DNA of 10,220 bases from NCBI GenBank assembly GCA_002714565.1, contig PAXU01000026.1:43104-53323 (forward strand). Reading direction: 5' to 3'. Below are positions 1 through 6,326 of this stretch, piece by piece. The number at the start of each line of letters is the position of its first letter. Position 1 is the first letter of the stretch. Origin of the DNA: Rhodopirellula sp. Lineage in GTDB: Bacteria; Planctomycetota; Planctomycetia; Pirellulales; Pirellulaceae. A program made the position numbers and the translations under genes. The notes under the pieces are model-generated. The model searched no databases, was not told the DNA's origin, and saw nothing but the letters and a program-made list of their open reading frames with translations.

Positions 1-953
1 GCACCTTAAGTTTTTGGAAACTGTTAGCCCTCTTTGTTGTTCTTATAACCGGTTGTGGCGATTCAGACGGTGTAAATTGGCCAGACGAAAATAGTCTCTA
101 TCCTGTCATTGAAAACCCAATCACCACGGAAGTTGTGGATGTTTCTAACTCCATTTTTGACGACGAATTAGTATTAGGCGTTGTTATTGATGGAAAGGCG
201 CGTGCTTATCCAATTAACATGCTGACCGGGCCAACACGAGAGATCATAAATGACGAGCTGAGTGATGTTGCAATCGCTGCGACGTGGTGACACCTCTGTC
301 ATAACGGTATCGTGTATATCCGTGAAATTGATGGAAAGCAGCTGACATTTGCTGTTTCACCTCTCTTGTATAACGAGAGTTTAGTAATGGTAGATTCCGA
401 GACGCATACCTTTTGGAGTCACTTGCTGGGTAAAGCCATGCGCGGCCCATTGGAGGGTCAGGAACTAAAGATGATCAATTCGGTTGTTTGTGATTGGAAG
501 TCATGGAAAGCAGACCATCCTGACACAACGGTGTTGGATATGGTTCCGACAATCGCATCACTTAAGGATGACTATTATGCTGATGCATCAAAATACATTA
601 TTGGCATGACAGCTGAGGGACAATCTCGAGCGTGGCAATTAGACCATCTGAAAAAATCAACAATCATCAACGATGAATTCAATGGTTCGGTAGTCATCGT
701 CCATGATCAGAACGGTTTAGGCACGCAAGTGTTTAGTTCGATGATTGATAGTAAATCACTAACCTTTGTTATCAAAAAAGATCAGATGAGAGACCTGGAG
801 ACCGACAGTACATGGAACATGCGAACCGGTAAAGCTATTGACGGTGCACTAACAGGCCGTTCGCTAAAACCACTGGAGTCAAAAATCTCATTAAAGAAAG
901 CTTGGGATGTTTTCTATCCAGAAAGTAGTTATTGGTTTCCTGTAGAAAACTGA
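1..953 (+). CDS. DUF3179 lipoprotein, probable selenoprotein (5' end outside window)
   Basis: The first complete codon is at base 3, and no start codon precedes the signal peptide, so the gene begins left of the window. The frame is open from base 3 to the TGA at 951-953 except for one TGA at 288-290. Counting from base 3 (316 codons), a hydrophobic stretch ends in the lipobox ITGC (Cys18), so the protein is probably a lipidated, membrane-anchored exported protein. Family hallmarks follow: GKARAYPINML, IINDE, then ATW-U96-HLC99-HNGIVY, LTFAVSPLLYNESLVM, and FWSHLLGKAMRGPLEG. Most DUF3179 proteins have Cys at residue 96 (TWCPLC type), so the TGA replaces precisely a conserved Cys. The C-terminal half (about 195-305) is a degenerate second copy of the same unit, again with IINDE and LTF but no Cys pair. 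The family's biochemical role is not established; a thiol/selenol redox or metal-binding role is inferred. Alternatives are a nonsense mutation or a sequencing error. Confidence 0.85.
288..290 (+). other. In-frame TGA, candidate selenocysteine codon
   Basis: This TGA lies in frame within the DUF3179 gene, giving T-W-(TGA)-H-L-C. It occupies the first Cys position of the family's CxxC motif, and the second Cys (297-299) is kept. UxxC in place of CxxC is the classic pattern of selenoproteins that have Cys homologues. TGA also serves as the normal stop of this same gene (951-953) and of dinB, so the genome does not simply read TGA as an amino acid. Decoding would need selA, selB, selC and selD, none of which is in the window. 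Confidence 0.72.
296..334 (+). promoter_or_regulatory. Putative bacterial SECIS hairpin
   Basis: Hand folding of the RNA after the TGA gives an upper stem of 304-307 (ACGG) with 320-323 (CCGU), continued by 308-310 (UAU) with 316-318 (AUA). U319 is bulged and the apical loop is CGUGU (311-315). In an alternative register U308 bulges on the 5' side, followed by two base pairs (A309-U319, U310-A318) and a loop starting C-G-U. That is close to the layout of the E. coli fdhF element, with a bulged U, two pairs and a loop containing GU. A weaker lower stem may form between 296-301 and 329-334, including G-U pairs. The loop begins 20 bases after the TGA and has G at its second position, as expected for bacterial SECIS elements. 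No energy calculation was made. Confidence 0.5.
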
Positions 954-958
954 ATAAC

Positions 959-2122
959 TCACTGATTCTTCTTGTCTGAAAGTCCTCGATGCAAGGCACT
1001 ATCCCCAAATCGGTTCTTGATTTGATCTGCCACGGAGTCAATCGACTTATTCCTTTTCTGCTCCTCTCGATCAAACATCAATTGCTGAGACTGGCCGGTA
1101 TCATCCAGATTGGAAACACCCATTCCAAGTAGTCGAAGGCAGGTTGGTCTGTCAGGAAGTTTACTAAGTAGTAATTCTTTAGCGAATTGCCAGATGATGT
1201 CCGTCTGATCAGTCGGTTCCGATGCGGTCGCGCTGCGGGTTACCGTTTGGAAGTCATCATAGCGAGCCTTGATGTTAATGGTTCTTGCTTTGAGACCAGC
1301 CCTTCTCAAACGACGGCCGACTTGCTCGGTTTGATCTAAGAGTTTTGCGATAAGCACATCCAGGTCAGCAACATCACTCGCAAAGGTCGTTTCATGCGAA
1401 ATCGACTTTGCTTCTCTATCCGGGATTACATTACGGTTATCAATTCCCTTGGCTAGTCTCCAGATTTGAGCACCAGACTTCCCAAATCTATCGATGAGCA
1501 GTTGCTCGGGTAATTCTCTCAATTGCCGGATGGTACGGACCCGCAGTTTTTCAAACACAGCTAGAGTCGCTTTACCGATCCCCCAAACTCGCTTGATCGG
1601 AAGCGGATCGAGAAACTCCTGAACCGCGTTTTCTTCAACAACACAAAATCCATCAGGCTTATCGACGTCGCTTGCCAGCTTGGCGAGAAACTTATTTGGC
1701 GCTATTCCTACCGATGCAACTAAACCTACTTGCTCTTGTATGTTTTGCTTAATAGATTTGCCAATCTCAGACGCCGATCCAAATAGACGGATGCTTCCAC
1801 TTACATCAATAAAAGCCTCGTCTAATGCTAGTGGTTCTACTAACGGTGAATAGCTGTGAAATACTTCTCGAATGGTTTTTGAAATCTCTCTGTAGTAACC
1901 AATGCGAGGCTTCAAAACGATGGCATGTGGACAGAGTTTAAGTGCGGTTTTGGTTGGCATGGCGCTATGCACTCCGTATTCACGCACGGCATAATTTGCA
2001 GCAGCGACCACTCCTCGCCTGTCGGCTGAGCCACCGACGATAACAGGTTTTCCCTTTAACGACGGTTCATCACGTTCTTCGATTGATGCATAGAAGGCAT
2101 CCATGTCAACGTGCAGGATCAC
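959..2122 (-). CDS. dinB: DNA polymerase IV (Y-family translesion polymerase)
   Basis: The 387-residue protein is a cytoplasmic error-prone polymerase that extends past lesions and stalled forks. The N-terminus HVDMDAFYASIEE supplies the first catalytic Asp (D6) and an aromatic steric-gate residue (Y11). PLALDEAFIDVSG carries the second acidic pair (D101, E102). SVGIAPNKFLAKLASD and the helix-hairpin-helix-like VWGIGKATL (about 179-187) follow as in DinB, then the little-finger domain. QQLMFD (346-351) sits where many DinB proteins carry a QLxLF-type sliding-clamp motif. The length is slightly above that of E. coli Pol IV (351). The start is GTG, preceded by GGGAG seven bases upstream; no better in-frame start was seen. 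It is convergent with the DUF3179 gene, with only five bases between the stop codons. It is isolated in function from its neighbours, and no LexA-like box was recognised in the short upstream region. Confidence 0.96.
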   Translation of the reverse strand: MILHVDMDAFYASIEERDEPSLKGKPVIVGGSADRRGVVAAANYAVREYGVHSAMPTKTALKLCPHAIVLKPRIGYYREISKTIREVFHSYSPLVEPLALDEAFIDVSGSIRLFGSASEIGKSIKQNIQEQVGLVASVGIAPNKFLAKLASDVDKPDGFCVVEENAVQEFLDPLPIKRVWGIGKATLAVFEKLRVRTIRQLRELPEQLLIDRFGKSGAQIWRLAKGIDNRNVIPDREAKSISHETTFASDVADLDVLIAKLLDQTEQVGRRLRRAGLKARTINIKARYDDFQTVTRSATASEPTDQTDIIWQFAKELLLSKLPDRPTCLRLLGMGVSNLDDTGQSQQLMFDREEQKRNKSIDSVADQIKNRFGDSALHRGLSDKKNQ

Positions 2123-2163
2123 AATTGTTCTCCCGGCTCACTCAGTCGTTCTGACTGTATCAA

Positions 2164-2194
2164 AAAAGGACCACTCAAATTGAGTGGTCCTTTT
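2164..2194 (-). terminator. Rho-independent terminator behind the NIPSNAP gene
   Basis: A perfect inverted repeat is centred on base 2179. Its core arms are GGACCACTCAA and TTGAGTGGTCC, flanked by A-runs on the left and T-runs on the right. Read on the minus strand it follows the NIPSNAP stop codon by about 40 bases and ends in a run of six T. On the plus strand it also ends in TTTT, so it could act in both directions. It separates the NIPSNAP transcript from dinB, which therefore probably has its own promoter between here and 2122. Confidence 0.9.
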
Positions 2195-2231
2195 GTTAAT
2201 CGAAGATTCGATTTACTCACTGGATTCCCAA

Positions 2232-2978
2232 CTACTTGATTTGTGAATAGTCTGTTGACTTCATATAGATTGAAATAGGAGGCTTCGCCAAGCGACCGAC
2301 ACCGGATGCGGCAGCGGCCTTTTTCCATTCGGGATCGGCAATAAATGCCTGCCAGGATGCTTTGGCAGCATCGCGGCTTTTGTGGTGAATGATGTAGTAC
2401 AAGTGATCCTTTGAAATCGGTTCATCGGTTGGGTGCCAATAAGCCAGATTTCTCATGCCGTGTTTTTCAAATAACTTTATGGTGTGATCACGGAATCGTG
2501 CATCAAGTTTGCCAAGCTTTCCTTCGGCGGCCTGATAAATACGCAATTCAAAAACGCCATCATCACCTTTGTTCTTCCATCCCTTTTTGGGGGAGTAATC
2601 AGTCGATTCAAGGAAAGTGGCTTCGGGTGCTTTGGATAGCAGCGGCCCGTCTACGCGAGATTTCTTAAATACGTCTTGCCATTCCGGATCTGCTACAAAG
2701 TCCGCCCATGACTTCTTTGCGGCATCGCGACTCTTATGACTAATGACATAAATCAATGTGTTTGGAATGTCTTCGGGCACCCAGTAACCAATGTTCTTCA
2801 TGCCATGGTTTTCAAAGATCCGCATTGTATGATCGCGGAAGCGTGCATTGAGATTCTCTAGTTTTCCTTCGTGCGTTGTATAGACGCGAAGTTCAAGTAC
2901 ATCGGCTGTAGCGTCGTCTGACATGGTGAACCCTGTTAGAAGAAAAGTAGCAAGTAACGTTTTGATGGTGCGTTGCAT
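2232..2978 (-). CDS. Exported protein with two tandem NIPSNAP domains
   Basis: This 248-residue protein starts at the ATG at 2976-2978, chosen because GGAGAG lies seven bases upstream and a signal peptide (RTIKTLLATFLLTGF) follows at once. The frame stays open a further 168 bases upstream, but that part has no family similarity. Two NIPSNAP units follow, at about residues 27-128 and 142-245. They share LELRVY/FELRIY, ARFRDHT, HGM-N-YW, HKSRDAAK-SW-F-ADPEW and a closing STDYS. NIPSNAP domains adopt a ferredoxin-like, dimeric alpha-beta fold; their chemistry is unknown and no catalytic residue can be named. The tandem form could fold as an internal pseudo-dimer. The gene is divergent from a sulfatase gene and shares its upstream region, so co-regulation is possible. 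Confidence 0.9.
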   Translation of the reverse strand: MQRTIKTLLATFLLTGFTMSDDATADVLELRVYTTHEGKLENLNARFRDHTMRIFENHGMKNIGYWVPEDIPNTLIYVISHKSRDAAKKSWADFVADPEWQDVFKKSRVDGPLLSKAPEATFLESTDYSPKKGWKNKGDDGVFELRIYQAAEGKLGKLDARFRDHTIKLFEKHGMRNLAYWHPTDEPISKDHLYYIIHHKSRDAAKASWQAFIADPEWKKAAAASGVGRLAKPPISIYMKSTDYSQIK

Positions 2979-3173
2979 TGAGTGCTCTCCGAGCTGCAAA
3001 TAAATAGAATGACTGATCCTGACGTGAATTATAAACGGAATCCGTATCCTCGTGGTCTCCGTAACAACAAGTGGTTGAAGGGAATTGGTAAAGCTGATAG
3101 CCTCGGTAGAGTTGATTTCATCACGCTGTTGAGAGACGTGAATCAAACCAGCGATCCTTATCCGGAACTCTCA
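2979..3173. promoter_or_regulatory. Divergent promoter region, NIPSNAP gene / sulfatase gene
   Basis: This 195-base spacer separates the two divergent starts. On the minus strand 3028-3033 reads TATAAT, a perfect -10 match about 50 bases before the NIPSNAP start, but no convincing -35 lies at the proper distance. On the plus strand no promoter match is convincing (TTGAAG at 3075-3080 lacks a good -10). No clear operator palindrome was seen. Both strands happen to stay open in one frame through this spacer, but the translated sequence has no recognisable family features. Confidence 0.45.
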
Positions 3174-4769
3174 ATGTTTGACTCTATGTGTCGAAGATTT
3201 ATCGCAATTGCGATTTGCCTGTTTGCCGCTACCACGTCAGTAGCAGCGGCAGAAAAACGGCCCAACGTCGTATTCTTTCTACTGGATGACCTCGGTTGGA
3301 CAGATTTGGGTTGCTATGGCAGCGAGTTTTATGAAACTCCGAATATTGATCAATTGGCCAAAGAGAGCGTACGGTTTACGCAAGCATATGCAACTTGCCA
3401 TGTTTGTTCTCCGACCCGTGCAAGCATTATGACGGGCAAATACCCTGCCAGACTCCACTTAACAGACTGGCTGACCGGCCGACGTAACTACCCGTTTCAA
3501 CAGTTGCTCAATGCGGAAATCCATCAACAACTTCCGCTGGAAGAAATAACTATTGCCGAAGCGCTAAAGTCACACGGCTATAGTACAGCTCATATCGGTA
3601 AATGGCATTTAGGCGAAGAGCCCCACGGTCCGACGGCCCAGGGGTTTGATATCCAGATTCCGAAGTGGAACAAAGGTTGGCCCAAGGTGGGGTACTACGC
3701 ACCGTTTCAGTTAGACGGCCTGAAGGACGGACCTGGTGATTACCTGACCGATCGTTTAACCGACGAAGCGCTCAACTTCATCGAGTCGAATCAAGAGCAA
3801 CCATTTTTCCTGTACATGTCTCATTACGCCGTTCACGATCCCATTCACGGCAGGCCTGACTTGGTGGAGAAATATGAACAAAAGCTTGCAAGACAGAAGC
3901 CAAAGCCCGACCCCGCTTTTATCCTGGAATCTAATCCGGATGATTTGCTCCCGTTATCACGACAGGAATTGAATGAACTCGGATCAACACCGGAATTCGC
4001 AGGATTCAAGATACTTCCAAGACGCACGGTAAAGATCAAGCAGCATCAGGACAACGTCCACTTTGCAGCGATGGTTGAATCCGTTGATCAGAGCTTGGAG
4101 CGCATACGTCAGAAATTGGAGGCATTGGGTATAGATGACAACACGATAATCATCTTGTTTTCTGATAACGGTGGCATGTCGGCAGGTAATTTTGGTAATC
4201 CCAACCGTGTTGTAAGCCCAGCAGCACTCGACAAGGCATTTGCCACATCGAACCTGCCCCTACGTGGTGCAAAAGGCTTTCTATATGAAGGCGGTATTCG
4301 AGAGCCAATGATCGTGCATTGGCCAGGTCGCGGGAAGTCCGGCAGCGTGTGCCGTGTGCCGGTGGTCAGCACGGATTTTTATCCGACGATTCTCGAAATG
4401 GTCGGAGTCGATGTGATGCCAGACCAGCATAAGGATGGTGTCAGCCTTACTGGTTTAATTCAAGGTGACAAACACCTATCACGCGATGCGATCTATTGGC
4501 ACTTTCCGCACTACAGTAATCATGGGATGCAAAGCCCGGGCGGCGCAATTCGAGTCGGAGATTACAAGCTGCTAGATTATTTTGAAAACGGTAGCGTTCA
4601 GTTGTTCAACTTGAAAAAGGACATTGCCGAACAAAAGGACTTGTCCGAAAAACATCCACAACTTGCTTCGCAATTGAAAGCAAAACTCGATGCATGGAGA
4701 GTGGAAGTGAACGCCAACATGATGAAACCAAATCCACAATACGATCCAAACGCACCAATCAAGCGGTAA
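3174..4769 (+). CDS. Exported formylglycine-dependent sulfatase
   Basis: The 531-residue sulfatase hydrolyses sulfate esters, probably on a carbohydrate, outside the cytoplasmic membrane. A signal peptide (RRFIAIAICLFAATTSVAAA) is followed by the metal-binding NVVFFLLDDLGWTDLGCYGS (two Asp at 38-39). The maturation motif CSPTR (Cys78, codon 3405-3407) is the site converted to formylglycine. Further family residues are IGKWHLG (K143, H145), SHYAVHD (H217, H221), FSDNGG (D331, N332) and LRGAKGFLYEGGIREP (K367). The length is typical of type I sulfatases. The start is uncertain: ATG at 3174 has a weak GGA seven bases upstream, while ATG at 3186 gives a cleaner signal peptide. The open frame extends to 2982 but that part is unlikely to be translated. 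The activating enzyme is not in the window. It is followed after 53 bases by an ADP-ribosylglycohydrolase-like gene, probably in one transcript. The substrate cannot be assigned by eye. Confidence 0.95.
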   Translation: MFDSMCRRFIAIAICLFAATTSVAAAEKRPNVVFFLLDDLGWTDLGCYGSEFYETPNIDQLAKESVRFTQAYATCHVCSPTRASIMTGKYPARLHLTDWLTGRRNYPFQQLLNAEIHQQLPLEEITIAEALKSHGYSTAHIGKWHLGEEPHGPTAQGFDIQIPKWNKGWPKVGYYAPFQLDGLKDGPGDYLTDRLTDEALNFIESNQEQPFFLYMSHYAVHDPIHGRPDLVEKYEQKLARQKPKPDPAFILESNPDDLLPLSRQELNELGSTPEFAGFKILPRRTVKIKQHQDNVHFAAMVESVDQSLERIRQKLEALGIDDNTIIILFSDNGGMSAGNFGNPNRVVSPAALDKAFATSNLPLRGAKGFLYEGGIREPMIVHWPGRGKSGSVCRVPVVSTDFYPTILEMVGVDVMPDQHKDGVSLTGLIQGDKHLSRDAIYWHFPHYSNHGMQSPGGAIRVGDYKLLDYFENGSVQLFNLKKDIAEQKDLSEKHPQLASQLKAKLDAWRVEVNANMMKPNPQYDPNAPIKR

Positions 4770-4822
4770 GCCAATTTGGTGATAGCCCACAACGATAAGC
4801 TGCAATCGCAAGAAAGTAGATA

Positions 4823-6169
4823 ATGATGAAAACAGCCAAGCTTCTGATTCTTTTAGCCACTTTCCTCGTGGTCAACGTTTCCGTAAAGGCAATCGAGCCG
4901 GACAAGGGGCTGGAATACCCTGAGTATTCACCGAGCGGTGATGATTTGATTATTTCCCGAAGTGCCTACCATGAAAAACTCAAGGGCTTTTGGCTGGCTG
5001 AGTGTATTGCCAATTGGACTGGCTTACGGACGGAAGGCGTGAAGAAGACGGGACCGTTTTATACAGATGAAGACTGGGGAACCAAACGCGGTAGACGCAA
5101 GGGCAGAAACGGTGAACCACAGATGATTGAATTCGTGCTCGTGCCGGAAGGTGAAGTTTGGGGCGCCGATGATGACACAGATATCGAATATATCTACCAG
5201 AGTATTCTGGATACGAATGACACGAGTGTGGTTTCCGGTGAACATATTCGAGATGGCTGGTTAAAGCACATTAAGCACAAAGAGCAGAATTTCTTATGGG
5301 TATCAAATGAGAAAGCACTACATTTGATGATTGATGGCTTAGTACCGCCGCAGACGAGTATGCCGGAAAATAATGAACACTTTGATCAAATTGATGCGCA
5401 GCTGACCACGGAAATCTTTGGACTATTCGCGCCAACTCGTGCAGACATTGCGCTGAAAATGTCACATATGCCGATTCGTACGACGGCCTACCGCGATGCA
5501 GAATGGATCGCAGAATTCTACGTCATCATGCACGCCTTAGCATCAAGTGTCGATCCGGATATGAGTACGCACGAGCAGGTGATGTGGTTGGCGGAAGAAG
5601 CACGTGGACGGCTCCCAAACGAATCGTTTCCGGCAAAAATGTATGACTTTGTAAAACGAGAGTACGAAAAAAATCCAGATAAAGACAATTGGGAAGCGAC
5701 ACGCGATTATTTGAATTGGCGTCACACCGGTCAGACGATCGATGGGTATAACTACCGCAGTTGGTTCGATGCCGGTATTAACTATGGCGCCAGTTTAATC
5801 AGCTTGTTCTATGGCCAAGGAGATCTAAAACGGACGATTAAAATTGGTTCACTATGCGGATGGGATTCAGATAACCCAACAGCTACGTGGGGTGGTTTAC
5901 TCGGTTTCTTAATCGGTGAGAAAGGTGTGGATGAGGCATTTCCGGACGTGAAGCTCTCAAAGCTATATCGCATCGGCCGCACCCGAGTGAATTTTCCGGA
6001 TCGTACACCCGACCAGCCCGGCGATGATTCATTTGAGTTGATGTCAACACGCGGGATTCACGTAATTGACAGAGTGGTCATCGAAGAAATGGGTGGCGGC
6101 GTGGACTTGGAAAAAGACGTCTGGTACATCCCGCGATCAACCGTCGGTGTTGTGCGTGCCAAGTACTAG
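4823..6169 (+). CDS. Exported ADP-ribosylglycohydrolase-fold protein
   Basis: The 448-residue protein has an N-terminal signal peptide (KLLILLATFLVVNVSVKA). Family signs are AYHEKLKGFWLAECIANW (about 48-65), the acidic metal motif WGADDDTDIEY (113-123) and the second metal motif GWDSDNPTATWGG (346-358). The DDTD and DxDNxxA pair corresponds to the binuclear metal site of the DraG/ARH superfamily, which cleaves N- or O-glycosidic bonds of ADP-ribose in the cytoplasm. Export makes protein de-ADP-ribosylation improbable, because the usual substrates are intracellular. A glycosidase-like role on extracellular sugar is an inference from its place between a sulfatase and a GH32-like gene. Two adjacent ATG codons (4823, 4826) compete as start; only a weak purine stretch (AAGAAAG) precedes them. 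The length exceeds that of simple ARH proteins (about 300-360), with insertions between the two metal motifs. Confidence 0.86.
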   Translation: MMKTAKLLILLATFLVVNVSVKAIEPDKGLEYPEYSPSGDDLIISRSAYHEKLKGFWLAECIANWTGLRTEGVKKTGPFYTDEDWGTKRGRRKGRNGEPQMIEFVLVPEGEVWGADDDTDIEYIYQSILDTNDTSVVSGEHIRDGWLKHIKHKEQNFLWVSNEKALHLMIDGLVPPQTSMPENNEHFDQIDAQLTTEIFGLFAPTRADIALKMSHMPIRTTAYRDAEWIAEFYVIMHALASSVDPDMSTHEQVMWLAEEARGRLPNESFPAKMYDFVKREYEKNPDKDNWEATRDYLNWRHTGQTIDGYNYRSWFDAGINYGASLISLFYGQGDLKRTIKIGSLCGWDSDNPTATWGGLLGFLIGEKGVDEAFPDVKLSKLYRIGRTRVNFPDRTPDQPGDDSFELMSTRGIHVIDRVVIEEMGGGVDLEKDVWYIPRSTVGVVRAKY

Positions 6170-6326
6170 TCAAGAAATAGTGGTGTACGATTTGCGGATT
6201 GCCCAAGTGCAGGGAAGGTCAGCCAAAGCAATGGCTCCAATCACATATACGGATTGCTATAAGTAATAATATTACTATTACAAAGTCAGTTGTAAGTTAT
6301 GAATTTTCCACAACAGTGAGTGTCAC
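6170..6326. promoter_or_regulatory. Spacer before the GH32-like gene with AT-rich inverted repeat
   Basis: This 157-base gap is the longest within the plus-strand trio. It holds a perfect inverted repeat AGTAAT-AAT-ATTACT at 6262-6276, overlapping the -10-like TATAAG at 6258-6263, which may be an operator or promoter element for the GH32-like gene. The octamer CGGATTGC occurs twice (6195-6202 and 6250-6257). No terminator with a T-run follows the upstream gene, so read-through from it remains possible. No convincing -35 was found. Confidence 0.3.

Noticed and set aside
312..953. Independent 213-residue gene starting at GTG 312
   Set aside because: This start falls inside the DUF3179 domain, just after the UxxC motif. 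The same frame upstream carries the family sequence and a lipoprotein signal, so it is the 3' part of one gene.
3..953. Pseudogene broken by a nonsense mutation
   Set aside because: Not excluded, but less likely. There is a single interruption, it is TGA, it hits exactly a conserved redox-type Cys, the other Cys is kept, and the downstream 220 codons show no decay.
2979..3146. N-terminal extension of the NIPSNAP protein
   Set aside because: The ATG at 2976-2978 has a good ribosome binding site and is followed by a signal peptide, which would be buried if translation began upstream.
2982..3173. 64-residue N-terminal extension of the sulfatase
   Set aside because: It would precede a clear signal peptide, has no family similarity, and overlaps the promoter region of the divergent gene.
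4109..4372. Antisense ORF within the sulfatase gene
   Set aside because: It lies opposite the most conserved sulfatase motifs (FSDNGG, YEGGIR) and its composition is that of a shadow frame.
6066..6266. 66-residue plus-strand ORF over the end of the ADP-ribosylglycohydrolase gene
   Set aside because: It overlaps the real gene in another frame, has no good ribosome binding site and no recognisable domain.
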